A stretch of 64,000 nucleotides of DNA from Aquisalimonas sp007126095. GTDB taxonomy: Bacteria; Pseudomonadota; Gammaproteobacteria; Nitrococcales; Aquisalimonadaceae. Positions 36,984 to 48,457 of the stretch are shown one piece after another (within the stretch, counting starts at the first letter, position 1; each line of letters starts with the position of its first letter). The stretch spans positions 1 through 64,000 of the forward strand of contig NZ_JBLWFT010000005.1 in the NCBI RefSeq assembly GCF_048323695.1, written 5' to 3'. A model generated the notes under the pieces. It ran no database searches and was not told the origin of the DNA. It saw nothing but the letters and a program-made list of their open reading frames with translations. The position numbers and the translations under genes are program-made.

Positions 36984-38153
36984 TCAGTCGAGGACGCGCA
37001 CTTTGAGCACGCCCTTGATACCGCGCACCACATCGGCGACCTCGCGCGGAATGCTGCCGGCGACGTCAACAACGGTGTACGCAAGATCCCCGCGGGACTT
37101 GTTATACATATCATCGATGTTCAGACCGGCATCCGCCAGGGTCGTGGAGATCTGCCCCAGCATGTTCGGCACGTTGGCGTTGACCACGGTCATGCGCTCG
37201 CAGTTCTCCGCCCGCGGCATGTTCACTTCCGGGAAGTTCACGGAGTTGTGGATGTTGCCGTTCTCCAGGTAATCGCGAACCTGATCGGCCACCATGATGG
37301 CGCAGTTGTCCTCGGCTTCCGTGGTCGACGCGCCCAGGTGCGGCAGCGTAATGCACTTGGGGTGGTTCTTGGTGAGGTTGGTGGGGAAGTCGTTGACGTA
37401 GGCCGTGAGGTGGCCACGGTCGATGGCGTCCACCACCGCCTGGTCGTCGACGATGCCGGCGCGGGAGAAGTTCAGCACGGCCCCGCCCTTGTGCAGCATC
37501 CCCACCCGGTCGGCGTTGATCAGGTTGGCGGTGTGCTCGTTGTACGGCACGTGGATGCTGATGAAGTCGCTGCGCCCCACCAGCTCGTCGACGCTGTGGG
37601 CCTGGCGTACGCCGGCCTCCAGCGCCCAGGCGCTGCTCACGGTAATGCCCGGGTCGAAGCCAACCACGTTCATGCCGAGCGCGCGCGCGGCGTTGGCCAC
37701 CTTGACGCCGATAGCACCGAGACCGATCACGCCCAGGGTGCGGCCGGGCAGCTCGAAACCACGGTAGTGCTTCTTGCCCGCTTCCACTTCCTTGCTGAGG
37801 CTGGCGTCATCCCCGTCCAGGTTGCGGGTGTAGTCCCAGGCCTGGCAGATGTTGCGGGCCGCCAGGAACATGCCGGCGAGCACCAGCTCCTTCACGGCGT
37901 TGGCGTTGGCGCCCGGAGTGTTGAACACCGGAATGCCCTGGTCGCTCATGGCGTCCACAGGGATGTTATTCACCCCGGCGCCGGCACGGCCCACGGCCAG
38001 CACGGAGTCGGGCACCTGCATGTCGTGCATCTTGTAGGAGCGCAGCAGAATGGCATCCGGCGCGGAGATCTCGGTGCCGGTCTCGTAGCTGTCACGGGGC
38101 AGACGATCGAGGCCCTTGGCGGAGATGTTGTTCAGTGTCTGGATCTTGTACAT
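36984..38153 (-). CDS. serA: D-3-phosphoglycerate dehydrogenase
   Basis: This 389-aa protein has a 2-hydroxyacid dehydrogenase core with the NAD motif GVIGLGAIG near residues 145-153, the catalytic Arg (NFSRAGIVDD near 230), Glu and His (LPHLGASTTEAE near 281). A C-terminal ACT domain lies near 315-389. It starts serine synthesis. The start ATG 38153 follows AGGAG by 5 nt. Its place between serC and pheA unites serine and aromatic synthesis in one run. Confidence 0.95.
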   Translation of the reverse strand: MYKIQTLNNISAKGLDRLPRDSYETGTEISAPDAILLRSYKMHDMQVPDSVLAVGRAGAGVNNIPVDAMSDQGIPVFNTPGANANAVKELVLAGMFLAARNICQAWDYTRNLDGDDASLSKEVEAGKKHYRGFELPGRTLGVIGLGAIGVKVANAARALGMNVVGFDPGITVSSAWALEAGVRQAHSVDELVGRSDFISIHVPYNEHTANLINADRVGMLHKGGAVLNFSRAGIVDDQAVVDAIDRGHLTAYVNDFPTNLTKNHPKCITLPHLGASTTEAEDNCAIMVADQVRDYLENGNIHNSVNFPEVNMPRAENCERMTVVNANVPNMLGQISTTLADAGLNIDDMYNKSRGDLAYTVVDVAGSIPREVADVVRGIKGVLKVRVLD

Positions 38154-38199
38154 GGTTACTCCTGTCTTTGGTCGGAAACGCGCAGACGCGGCAACGGGC

Positions 38200-39282
38200 T
38201 TACCCGTTGCGGCGCGCGAAGTCCTGCATGAACTCGATGAGCCGGTCGACACCCGCTTCCGGCATGGCGTTGTAGATGCTGGCGCGCATCCCGCCGACGC
38301 TGCGGTGCCCCTTGAGCGTGCTCAGGCCCGCCGCCGCGGCTTCCTTGAGGAAAGCGTCGTTGAGGCTGTCGTCGGCGAGCACGAATGGCACGTTCATCCA
38401 CGAACGGCACTCCGGATCCACCGGGTTGCTGTAGAACGGGTTGTTGTCGATCTCGGCGTACAGCTTGTCGGCCTTGCGCTTGTTCATCGTGGCCATGGCC
38501 TCGAGACCGCCCTGCTCCTTCAGCCACTTGAATACCAGGCCGGCCAGATACCAGCCGTAGGTAGGCGGCGTATTGGACATGGAGTCGGCATCCGCCTGCA
38601 CCTGGTAGTCCCAGACGGCAGGGGTCTCGGGCAGGACGTTGCCGATCAGGTCGTCGCGCACGATGACAATGGTCAGCCCCGCCGGGCCGATGTTCTTCTG
38701 CGCACCGGCATAGATCAGCCCGTACTTCGAGACGTCGATGGGCCGGGACAGGATGGTGGAGGACATGTCCGCCACCAGCGGCACGTCACCGGTGTCCGGC
38801 ACCCAGTGGAACTCCACGCCGGAGATGGTCTCGTTGGGCGTGAAATGCACATAGGACGCCTTCGGGTCGAGCTGCCACTCGGACTGCGCGCCGATGTGCA
38901 TGGGGGTCTTTTCATTGGCACCCCAGGCGACGTTGACCTGGCAGTACTTCTTCGCCTCCTTGATGGCCTTCTCGGACCAGGAGCCGGTGTTGATGTAGTC
39001 CGCCCGGTCGCCGCCACGCAGCAGGTTCATGGGGATGGCGGCGAACTGCCCGGTGGCGCCGCCCTGGAGGAACAGCACCTTGTAGTTGTCCGGGATGCTC
39101 AGCAGGTCGCGGATATCCTGCTCGGCCTCTGCGGCGATGGAGACGAACTCCTTGCCGCGATGGCTCATCTCCATGACGCCCATGCCGGAGCCCTGCCAGT
39201 CGAGCATCTCGCTGGCGGCTCGCTCTAGCACGGCTTCCGGCAGCACGGCCGGACCTGCGCTGAAGTTGTAAACTCGGGACAT
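38200..39282 (-). CDS. serC: phosphoserine aminotransferase
   Basis: This 360-aa PLP enzyme starts MSRVYNFSAGPAVLP. The Schiff-base lysine is in YAGAQKNIGPAG near residue 195. It makes phosphoserine and the PdxB-pathway intermediate for vitamin B6. Two in-frame ATGs exist. The second (39282) is 8 nt after GGGGAG, the first (39288) only 2 nt, so I take the second. Confidence 0.96.
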   Translation of the reverse strand: MSRVYNFSAGPAVLPEAVLERAASEMLDWQGSGMGVMEMSHRGKEFVSIAAEAEQDIRDLLSIPDNYKVLFLQGGATGQFAAIPMNLLRGGDRADYINTGSWSEKAIKEAKKYCQVNVAWGANEKTPMHIGAQSEWQLDPKASYVHFTPNETISGVEFHWVPDTGDVPLVADMSSTILSRPIDVSKYGLIYAGAQKNIGPAGLTIVIVRDDLIGNVLPETPAVWDYQVQADADSMSNTPPTYGWYLAGLVFKWLKEQGGLEAMATMNKRKADKLYAEIDNNPFYSNPVDPECRSWMNVPFVLADDSLNDAFLKEAAAAGLSTLKGHRSVGGMRASIYNAMPEAGVDRLIEFMQDFARRNG

Positions 39283-39347
39283 ATTCATGTCTCCCCTTGG
39301 TTCCGATTAGAAAATCGTTGACGGGGCGACGGCCGGACCCGCGCGTA

Positions 39348-41939
<2,592 letters not shown>

Positions 41940-42012
41940 CGACGCTCTCGGCTGGTTGTTGTGGTGTTCCCTTCAGGCCAGTGGCGCTGGCCCGATTCCT
42001 GTCAGCCGGTGT

Positions 42013-42041
42013 TCGATGGCGGGCCGGAGACCCGCCATCGA
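42013..42041. repeat. 11-bp palindrome in the gyrA leader
   Basis: A perfect inverted repeat (42013-42023 with 42031-42041, loop CCGGAGA) lies about 75 bp upstream of the gyrA start, inside the leader if transcription begins near 42100. There is no T-run, so it is not a standard terminator. Confidence 0.6.
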
Positions 42042-42107
42042 CAACACACCTACACGCGCCACCGACTTCCGCGGCGGCGGTTGGCGATTCGCCCGGGAAA
42101 AGCGTGA

Positions 42108-42113
42108 ATCATA
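42108..42113 (-). promoter_or_regulatory. possible extended -10 promoter of gyrA
   Basis: On the minus strand TGTGATATGAT gives an extended -10 with hexamer TATGAT (42108-42113). It sits in one of the few AT-rich patches of the 251-bp gap between gyrA and the cyclophilin gene. No convincing -35 element is seen. The gap has no gene. Confidence 0.4.
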
Positions 42114-42190
42114 TCACAACCGGCGGGGTTCCGGCATTGGCTCCTGCCGACGACGACGCTCGCCGCCGACAGAAATACCCGCAACCGCGG

Positions 42191-42790
42191 TTACTTGCGG
42201 CGCGCTTCCTCGACCCTGATGGTCTCGCTGGGCACGTCGGCCTGCCCGGCCTGGCGACCGGTGGGGACCTCGGCGATGCGGTCCACCACATCCATGCCGT
42301 CCACCACGCGTGCGAATACGGCATAGCCGAAATCGCGCACGCCGTGATCCAGGAACGCGTTGTCCGCCAGGTTGATGAAGAACTGCGACGTGGCGCTGTT
42401 GACGTCCTGGGTCCGGGCCATGGAGAGCATGCCGCGCTCGTTCTTGAGCCCGTTGTCCGCCTCGTTCTCGATGGGTGCGCGGGTTTCGAGGCGCTGCATG
42501 TCCTCGTCCAGCCCGCCGCCCTGAATCACGAACCCCGGGATCACCCGGTGGAAGATCGTGCCGTCGTAGAATCCGTCATCCACGTACTGCAGGAAGTTCT
42601 CCACCGTCACCGGGGCGTCCTCGGGGTAGAGTTCCAGCGTGATGTCGCCGTAGTTGGTCTTGAAAATCACCATGTCCTGTTCGGCCTCCCGTTCACTGTC
42701 ATCGGCGACGGCGGCCGCCGTCACCATGCCCATGATCAACGCAGCGGCCATCGCGGCCACCCGCCGTTTGCATCCCGTCACTATCTGCAT
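42191..42790 (-). CDS. cyclophilin-type peptidyl-prolyl cis-trans isomerase, exported
   Basis: This 199-aa protein has a signal peptide (cleavage near AVA-DDS about residue 29) and a cyclophilin domain with FHRVIPGFVIQGG near 80-92, SMARTQDVNSATSQFFINL near 122 and the usual active-site Arg and Phe. It should fold periplasmic proteins, like PpiA. The start ATG 42790 overlaps the stop of the DUF3301 gene (ATGA) with GGAGG ahead. Confidence 0.92.
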   Translation of the reverse strand: MQIVTGCKRRVAAMAAALIMGMVTAAAVADDSEREAEQDMVIFKTNYGDITLELYPEDAPVTVENFLQYVDDGFYDGTIFHRVIPGFVIQGGGLDEDMQRLETRAPIENEADNGLKNERGMLSMARTQDVNSATSQFFINLADNAFLDHGVRDFGYAVFARVVDGMDVVDRIAEVPTGRQAGQADVPSETIRVEEARRK

Positions 42791-43128
42791 CACCCGCCCT
42801 CCTCGGCTGAGCCGGGCTCCGGCCACGGCTCCATTTCAATCTTTCTCACGGCCCGCCCGGCGACCGTGACCACGCCGCCGTGACGACGGCTGCCGTCGGC
42901 GGAGAACTCGAACCGGTACCAGTGCACCAGACCGAGACGGCCGCTGCGGCCACGCCCGGGGCGGGTGCGTATCCGCACCAGGCTCTCGTCGAGAAACTGC
43001 AACCCGAGGTCGCGGCAACGCCGGGCCGCGGCGCGGCGCGCCTGCTCCTGGGCCGCCATGAGGGCGCTCCAGGCCAGCGCGATGCTGCCCAGGATCAGCA
43101 CGGCAATCACCAGGCCGCTGGCCGTCAT
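42790..43128 (-). CDS. DUF3301 domain membrane-anchored protein
   Basis: This 112-aa protein has one N-terminal membrane helix (about 5-27). The DUF3301 core follows, with CRDLGLQFLDESL near 38-50 and WYRFEFSADG near 69. Function is unknown. It is overlapped at both ends by its neighbours, so the NYN gene, this gene and the cyclophilin gene form one operon. Confidence 0.8.
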   Translation of the reverse strand: MTASGLVIAVLILGSIALAWSALMAAQEQARRAAARRCRDLGLQFLDESLVRIRTRPGRGRSGRLGLVHWYRFEFSADGSRRHGGVVTVAGRAVRKIEMEPWPEPGSAEEGG

Positions 43129-43988
43129 CGCTCGCCGGGGCCGTTGTCCACGCGGGCGCCCTGCGCCGAGACCTGGCGGATGTTCGCGGCCTGCAGCCCG
43201 CCCTCCTTGACCGTGGAGGCCTGCAACTCGAACTCGAAAACGCGATTGTGGCTGGGCAGGTCCGCGGGCCGGACGCCATCGGGCAGGTCGGCATCACGAA
43301 AGTAGGCGGACCGGTAGGGCGACTGCGGGCTGCGGGTGTCCGTGATCCAGAGGTTGTCGGAGATCTCGCCGAGAAAGCGCATGAACCCGAAGCCCTCGCG
43401 GCTGTGGTGGTAACAGATGCCGCGGACCCGGGACCCGACCTCACCCCAGGCCGCGCCGGCATCACCGCCCCTGCCGGGCAGCAGGTTGGGCACCGTGTAG
43501 CCGGAGGTGTAGACGTCCGCCTCGCGCCGAAGCGCGGCGGAGACGTTGTCGAACCCGAGCACTTCCACGCGGCACCCCTCGTTCTGCAGGGCCCGCACCA
43601 CCTGGACGAAATCGCCGTCGCCGGTGGCAAGCACCACCCGGCCCAGGCTCTTGGACTGCAGCAGGGCGTCCACGGCCATGTCCAGATCGGCGTTGGCCTT
43701 GGCGTAGGCGTTGCCCTCGTCGTCCGTATACCAGCGGTAGTTCTTGACGATCACCTTGAAGCCGTAATCCCGCACCGAGGCGAAGAAGTTGTTGGTGCGC
43801 ACGGCGTACTGGCGGTCGCGTGCGGCACGCTCTTCGTCGTAGGTGACGTAGGCATTGAGGCGCACCGGCTCGCCGCCACCACGGCAGGCGAATTCACGCA
43901 GCACGTCGTACTGCATGCCGAAGCCGCCGTTGATCTGGATATTCGCGGCGTCGACATACAGGCCAACGCCCATCAGTGCTGCATTCAT
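43125..43988 (-). CDS. NYN-domain (LabA/DUF88) putative ribonuclease
   Basis: This 287-aa protein has an N-terminal PIN-like NYN domain (about 1-165) with the acidic nuclease residues in LYVDAANI near 12, ADLDMAVD near 97 and ATGDGDFV near 116. The C-terminal part has FGFMRFLGE-like beta-strands resembling a cold-shock or OST-HTH-linked RNA-binding module. Such proteins are thought to cut RNA. The start is taken at ATG 43988. GTG 44003 and ATG 43973 are alternatives. Confidence 0.8.
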   Translation of the reverse strand: MNAALMGVGLYVDAANIQINGGFGMQYDVLREFACRGGGEPVRLNAYVTYDEERAARDRQYAVRTNNFFASVRDYGFKVIVKNYRWYTDDEGNAYAKANADLDMAVDALLQSKSLGRVVLATGDGDFVQVVRALQNEGCRVEVLGFDNVSAALRREADVYTSGYTVPNLLPGRGGDAGAAWGEVGSRVRGICYHHSREGFGFMRFLGEISDNLWITDTRSPQSPYRSAYFRDADLPDGVRPADLPSHNRVFEFELQASTVKEGGLQAANIRQVSAQGARVDNGPGER

Positions 43989-44031
43989 ACCGCTGACGCC
44001 CACTTTCCGGAATGGCGGCTACTGTACCCCA

Positions 44032-45105
44032 TCACGCCCGACCGGGCATCGCCTGTGCGGCATTCGCGCCACCGAACGCGGCCTGCATGCGCCCGGCATC
44101 GGGCCGGTGGATCACTCCGGCCTCGGTCACCAGCGCGTCCACCAGTGCCGCCGGGGTCACGTCGAAGACCGGATTCCAGGCATCCGCACCCGGGGCTGCC
44201 ACCGCGGTGCCGTGCACGCCCAGCACCTCGGCCGCGTCGCGCGTCTCGATGGCGATCGCATCACCGCACGGCAGTGCCATGTCCACCGTGGAGGTGGGCG
44301 CCACCACCATGAAACCAACCCCGTGGTGGCGCGCCGCCAGCGCCAGGGCGTAGGTGCCGATCTTGTTGGCAACATCGCCGTTGGCCGTGACCCGGTCCGC
44401 GCCCACGACCACCCAGCGCACCGCGCCGCTGCGCATCAGCGCCGGCGCGGCCGCATCTGCCAGCAGCGTCACCGGAATCCCGTCCTGCAGCAGTTCCCAG
44501 GCCGTCAGCCGCGCACCCTGGAGCCAGGGCCGAGTCTCGTCGGCGTAGACCCGCTCGATGCGCTGCTGCGCCCAGGCGCTGCGAATCACCCCCAGTGCCG
44601 TGCCATAACCGGCCGTCGCCAGCGACCCGGTATTGCAGTGCGTCAGCACACCGCCCGGCTCGGTCATGAGCCCGGCACCCAGCTCGCCCATGCGGCGGTT
44701 GGCGGCCAGATCCTCGTCGAAGATCGCCCGGGCTTCGCGCAGCAACACCGCGGCGGGGTCACCGGTGGATGCGTCCACCTGCCGCCGCTGCCGTGCCAGC
44801 GCCCAGCGCAGGTTCACTGCCGTGGGACGGGCGTCGCCCAGCACGGCCAGGGCCTGCTCGAACCGGGGCAACCAGTCGGCGGGAGCCGTCGCCACGGCCT
44901 CACGGGCGGCGAGCACCGCACCGTAGGCGGCGGCGATGCCGATGGCCGGGGCGCCCCGCACCACCATATCCCGAATCGCGCCGGCCACCGCGGCGCTGTC
45001 GTGAAACTGCAGCCAGCTCGTCTCACCGGGCAGCAGGCGCTGGTCCAGCAGTTGCAGGTGGTCCTCCTGCCAGACAACCGGGCGAATGGTGTCGAAACTG
45101 GTCAT
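44032..45105 (-). CDS. mtnA: S-methyl-5-thioribose-1-phosphate isomerase
   Basis: This 357-aa protein of the eIF2B-like family has VVRGAPAIGIAAAYG near residues 49-63, the catalytic Cys in THCNTGSLATAGYG near 156-169 and the Asp in VVGADRVTANGDVANKIGT near 237-255. It is part of methionine salvage from methylthioadenosine. It is divergent from the MTA/SAH deaminase gene mtaD. Confidence 0.93.
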   Translation of the reverse strand: MTSFDTIRPVVWQEDHLQLLDQRLLPGETSWLQFHDSAAVAGAIRDMVVRGAPAIGIAAAYGAVLAAREAVATAPADWLPRFEQALAVLGDARPTAVNLRWALARQRRQVDASTGDPAAVLLREARAIFDEDLAANRRMGELGAGLMTEPGGVLTHCNTGSLATAGYGTALGVIRSAWAQQRIERVYADETRPWLQGARLTAWELLQDGIPVTLLADAAAPALMRSGAVRWVVVGADRVTANGDVANKIGTYALALAARHHGVGFMVVAPTSTVDMALPCGDAIAIETRDAAEVLGVHGTAVAAPGADAWNPVFDVTPAALVDALVTEAGVIHRPDAGRMQAAFGGANAAQAMPGRA

Positions 45106-45157
45106 GGGAAAGCGCGCCCCTCATTTCACTGAATACGGTCGTCGGGCTATAGACTTG

Positions 45158-45202
45158 TACGCCCCTGAGCGGTACGCCCCTGAGCGGTACGCCCCTGAGC
45201 GG
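45158..45202. repeat. three tandem copies of a 15-bp repeat
   Basis: The unit TACGCCCCTGAGCGG occurs three times without change at 45158, 45173 and 45188, and a fourth copy begins (TACGG) at the edge of the adjoining inverted repeat. It lies in the 330-bp gene-free gap between mtnA and mtaD. There are too few copies and no spacers for a CRISPR array. Confidence 0.92.
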
Positions 45203-45203
45203 T

Positions 45204-45302
45204 ACGGTGTGCTCCGATTCCGGACCGTCATCGGCCAGGGACGGCCGATGCCGAGCCTACAGGGATGTACTTGCAGGCGTGTCCGGAACCGGAGCACACC
45301 GT
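45204..45302. repeat. palindromic MITE/REP-like element with 22-bp terminal inverted repeats
   Basis: Left end 45204-45225 and right end 45281-45302 are inverted copies of 22 bp with one mismatch. Inside lies a second perfect palindrome (45229-45236 with 45243-45250, loop AGGGAC). The 99-bp element has no coding capacity, and no target duplication is clear. The whole would fold into a long hairpin with a side arm, like short non-autonomous or REP-type repeats. The rest of the gap (45106-45157, 45303-45435) shows no gene. Confidence 0.75.
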
Positions 45303-45435
45303 GCCGCGCCCGCAACGTAAGCCTCACTAAGGGCGATATTTAACGTCACGCCCAGAGACCCCATTGTCGCACAGGCGCGGACAGGTGATGATGCATGACC
45401 TCGGAAGCTGCCTGGAACCATGCTGGGAGACGCCC

Positions 45436-46755
45436 ATGGAACAGATCGACACCCTCATCAACGCCCGCTGGGTCATTCCCGTGGAGCCCGCACACACCGT
45501 GCTGGACCACCACAGCGTCGCCATCCGCGACGGCCGCATCGTCGCCATACTTCCCACAGACGACGCACGCCAGACCTATCAGGCCGATCACGTCCGCGAG
45601 CTGGGCAGCCATGCCGTCATCCCCGGGCTGATCAACGCCCATACCCACGCCGCCATGAACCTCATGCGCGGCATCGCCGACGATCTGCCGCTGATGACCT
45701 GGCTGCAGGAACACATTTTCCCCGCAGAGCAGGCCCACGTCAGCCCGGAATTCTGCCAGGATGGGGTCGAGGCCGCCGTGGCCGAAATGCTCGCAGGGGG
45801 CGTCACCTGTTTCAATGACATGTACTTCTTCCCGGAGGTGACCGCCCGGGTCACCACGCAGGCCGGCATGCGGCTTTCGGCCGGCATGATTCTCATCGAC
45901 TTCCCCACCGCCTACGCCGACAGGCCCGAGGAGTACATCGAAAAGGGCCTGGCCCTGCACGACGCCTGGCGCGGCGACCCGCTGGTGACCACCGCGTTCG
46001 CCCCCCACGCCCCCTACACCGTGGGCGAGGAGCGGCTGAAACACGTGGCAACGCTGGCGGACGAGCTGGACTGCCCGGTGCACATCCACGTGCACGAAAC
46101 CGCCGACGAGGTGAACCAGAGCATCGCCAGCACCGGCGAGCGCCCGCTGGCCCGGCTGGAGGCGTGCGGACTGCTCTCCCCCGGTTTTATCGCCGCCCAC
46201 ATGACCCAGGTCACCGACGCGGAAATCGAACGTCTCGCCGCCACCGGCTCACACGTCCTGCACTGCCCGGAAGCCAATTTGAAGCTCGCCAGCGGCTGCT
46301 GCCCCGTGCAGAAACTACTGGACGCGGGCGTCAACGTAGCCCTTGGCACGGACGGCGTCGCCAGCAACAACGATCTGGACATGTTCGGGGAGATGCGCTC
46401 CGCGGCTCTGATCGGCAAGGTGGTCGCGGGCGATGCCGCGGCCGTGGACGCGGACACCGCCCTGGCCATGGCCACCATCAACGGCGCCAGGGCGCTGGGC
46501 ATTGACGGCCACACCGGCTCGCTGAGCGCGGGCAAGGCCGCCGACATCACCGCCGTGGACCTGGGTGCGCTCGAATGCCAGCCTGTCTACAACCCCGTGT
46601 CACAACTGATCTACAGCGCCGGACGCCACCACGTGAGCGACGTCTGGGTGGCCGGGCGGCAGCTCGTGCACCACGGCGATCTGCTCACGCTGGACCGTGA
46701 CCGCATTCTCAACCGTCTGCATGCCTGGCGCGATAAACTACTCCCCAACGCCTGA
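45436..46755 (+). CDS. mtaD: 5-methylthioadenosine/S-adenosylhomocysteine deaminase (TRZ/ATZ family)
   Basis: This 439-aa amidohydrolase has the metal motif NAHTHAAMN near residues 65-73, further metal His in HVHETADEV near 220 and the Asp in LGTDGVASNNDLD near 303-315. It deaminates methylthioadenosine or S-adenosylhomocysteine. The start ATG 45436 follows GGGAG. It is divergent from mtnA, so both belong to sulfur-nucleoside salvage, and it is followed by ubiG, an AdoMet-using enzyme. Confidence 0.92.
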   Translation: MEQIDTLINARWVIPVEPAHTVLDHHSVAIRDGRIVAILPTDDARQTYQADHVRELGSHAVIPGLINAHTHAAMNLMRGIADDLPLMTWLQEHIFPAEQAHVSPEFCQDGVEAAVAEMLAGGVTCFNDMYFFPEVTARVTTQAGMRLSAGMILIDFPTAYADRPEEYIEKGLALHDAWRGDPLVTTAFAPHAPYTVGEERLKHVATLADELDCPVHIHVHETADEVNQSIASTGERPLARLEACGLLSPGFIAAHMTQVTDAEIERLAATGSHVLHCPEANLKLASGCCPVQKLLDAGVNVALGTDGVASNNDLDMFGEMRSAALIGKVVAGDAAAVDADTALAMATINGARALGIDGHTGSLSAGKAADITAVDLGALECQPVYNPVSQLIYSAGRHHVSDVWVAGRQLVHHGDLLTLDRDRILNRLHAWRDKLLPNA

Positions 46756-46837
46756 CAAACAGCTTATGATGAATGGTAGCTGACCGATCGGTTCGCCCGA
46801 GTTCGGAACGCTACGATACGAGGTGCCACGGGTCGTC

Positions 46838-47551
46838 ATGGGTCTGACCGCTAACGTCAACGAAGAGGAAGTCCGCAAGTTCTCCGACGCTGCCAGCCGC
46901 TGGTGGGACGAAGACGGCGAGTTTCAGCCGCTGCACGCCATCAACCCGCTGCGCCTGTCGGTCATCGAGCGCCACATGCAACTCGATGGGGCGCAGGTGC
47001 TGGATGTCGGTTGCGGCGGCGGCATTCTCAGCGAGGCCATGGCCGCACGTGGCGCCCATGTCACCGGCATCGATCTCAGCCAGGAATCCCTCACGGTCGC
47101 GGAGCTCCACGCACTGGAGACGGGCGCGGACGTACGGTATCGGTGCATCTCAGTGGAAGATCTCGCGGCCGAGGCTCCCGGCACGTTTGACGCCGTTACG
47201 TGCATGGAACTTCTCGAGCACGTACCCGACCCGGCGTCCGTGGTCACCGCCTGCGCACGCCTGGTCCGGCCCGGGGGCCACATCTTCTTTTCCACGCTCA
47301 ACCGCAACGCACGCTCCTGGCTGTTCGCCATCGTCGGGGCTGAGTATGTCCTCGGCCTGCTGCCAAAAGGCACGCACGACCATGGGGCGTTCATCCGGCC
47401 GTCGGAGCTTGCCGGATGGTGCCGTAACGCAGCGCTACTACTGGACGAACTCACCGGCCTGACGTACAACCCCGTTACCCGTGAATACCGGCTAACCAGT
47501 GACGTGGGCGTGAACTACATGGCCCATTGCAACAGGCCGGGAGATGACTGA
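46838..47551 (+). CDS. ubiG: 3-demethylubiquinol 3-O-methyltransferase
   Basis: This 237-aa class I methyltransferase has the AdoMet motif LDVGCGGGILSE near residues 54-65, the UbiG-typical start (EEEVRKFSDAASRWWDEDGEF) and LPKGTHDHGAFIRPSEL near 174. It carries out the O-methylations of ubiquinone synthesis. The start is ATG 46838. GTG 46823, nearer to GAGG, is an alternative. The gph-like gene starts within its last codons. Confidence 0.94.
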   Translation: MGLTANVNEEEVRKFSDAASRWWDEDGEFQPLHAINPLRLSVIERHMQLDGAQVLDVGCGGGILSEAMAARGAHVTGIDLSQESLTVAELHALETGADVRYRCISVEDLAAEAPGTFDAVTCMELLEHVPDPASVVTACARLVRPGGHIFFSTLNRNARSWLFAIVGAEYVLGLLPKGTHDHGAFIRPSELAGWCRNAALLLDELTGLTYNPVTREYRLTSDVGVNYMAHCNRPGDD

Positions 47552-48365
47552 CACCGTGACTCTTGACGCGCACAGCAGCGATACAACGGACCTGGCGGAA
47601 CCAGCCCCTGCCGGTCAGACAGAACGCTCCGACGGCAGACGCGATCCATCTCCGGGCCGGCAGCGTCAGAGGCACCTACACCGCCCGGTGATCGAAACGG
47701 TGCTGTTCGACCTGGACGGTACTCTGCTGGATACCGCACCCGACCTCATCGCCGCCGCCAACACCCTGTTGCAGGAAAACGACCGCCCGGCTCTGGCGCC
47801 GGGCCTGTTCGCCCCGGTGGTCTCCCACGGTAGCGCGGCGATGATCTCGCGCAGCTTTGATCTGCACCCGCGCGACCCGGCCATGGAGCCGTTGCGGCAA
47901 CGGTTTCTGCAACTCTACCGCGAGCGGGTGAGCACACTCACGCGGCCGTTCGCCGGCATTCCGGAGGTTCTGGAGCGGATCGAGTCCGCGGGCCTGCGCT
48001 GGGGCGTGGTCACCAACAAGCCGGGCTGGCTCACGGAGCCGCTACTGGACGACCTGGAACTGTCGCGCCGGGCGGCCTGCATTGTCAGTGGCGACACGGT
48101 CCCATGCCGCAAACCCGACCCGCGCCCCATCAGCTACGCCTGTGAGCTCCTGGACATCGCACCGCACCGGACAGTGGTTGTCGGTGACGCCCTCCGCGAC
48201 GTCAGCGCAGGCCGCCTGGCCGGCACCAGCACGCTGGTGGCCCTGTTCGGCTACATCTGCGCCGAGGACGAACCCACCCGATGGGGTGCCGACGGCCTGA
48301 TTGGCCAGCCCGGTGAACTCCTGCGCTGGCTGCCGGACCCCACTCCGGCGTCACGGATGTCGTAA
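47544..48365 (+). CDS. gph: HAD-family phosphatase, phosphoglycolate phosphatase-like
   Basis: This 273-aa protein has HAD motif I LFDLDGTLLDT (D56, D58), motif II VVTNKPG near 150, the lysine of CRKPDPRP near 188 and motif III VGDALRDV near 212. It lies after ubiG, where a Gph/MupP-type phosphatase is common. The first 48 residues are rich in Asp, Gln and Arg and are unlike other Gph proteins. A GTG at 47688 would remove them. ATG 47544 has GGGAG directly adjoining, which is too close, so the true start is uncertain. Confidence 0.85.
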   Translation: MTDTVTLDAHSSDTTDLAEPAPAGQTERSDGRRDPSPGRQRQRHLHRPVIETVLFDLDGTLLDTAPDLIAAANTLLQENDRPALAPGLFAPVVSHGSAAMISRSFDLHPRDPAMEPLRQRFLQLYRERVSTLTRPFAGIPEVLERIESAGLRWGVVTNKPGWLTEPLLDDLELSRRAACIVSGDTVPCRKPDPRPISYACELLDIAPHRTVVVGDALRDVSAGRLAGTSTLVALFGYICAEDEPTRWGADGLIGQPGELLRWLPDPTPASRMS

Positions 48366-48457
48366 CCGCACGAGTGCCCAACCCACTCGCCTGACGCGTT
48401 ACACTAACGCCCCGATTGCAAACCGCCACCGGCGCCCGCAGGCGCCGACGAGGTCCC

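Noticed and set aside
36060..38231. Long plus-strand open frame (723 codons) opposite pheA and serA
   Set aside because: It is antisense to conserved enzymes with clear motifs, and its composition is that of a reverse-complement shadow.
45158..45202. CRISPR array
   Set aside because: There are only three 15-bp units directly abutting each other, with no spacers and no cas genes.
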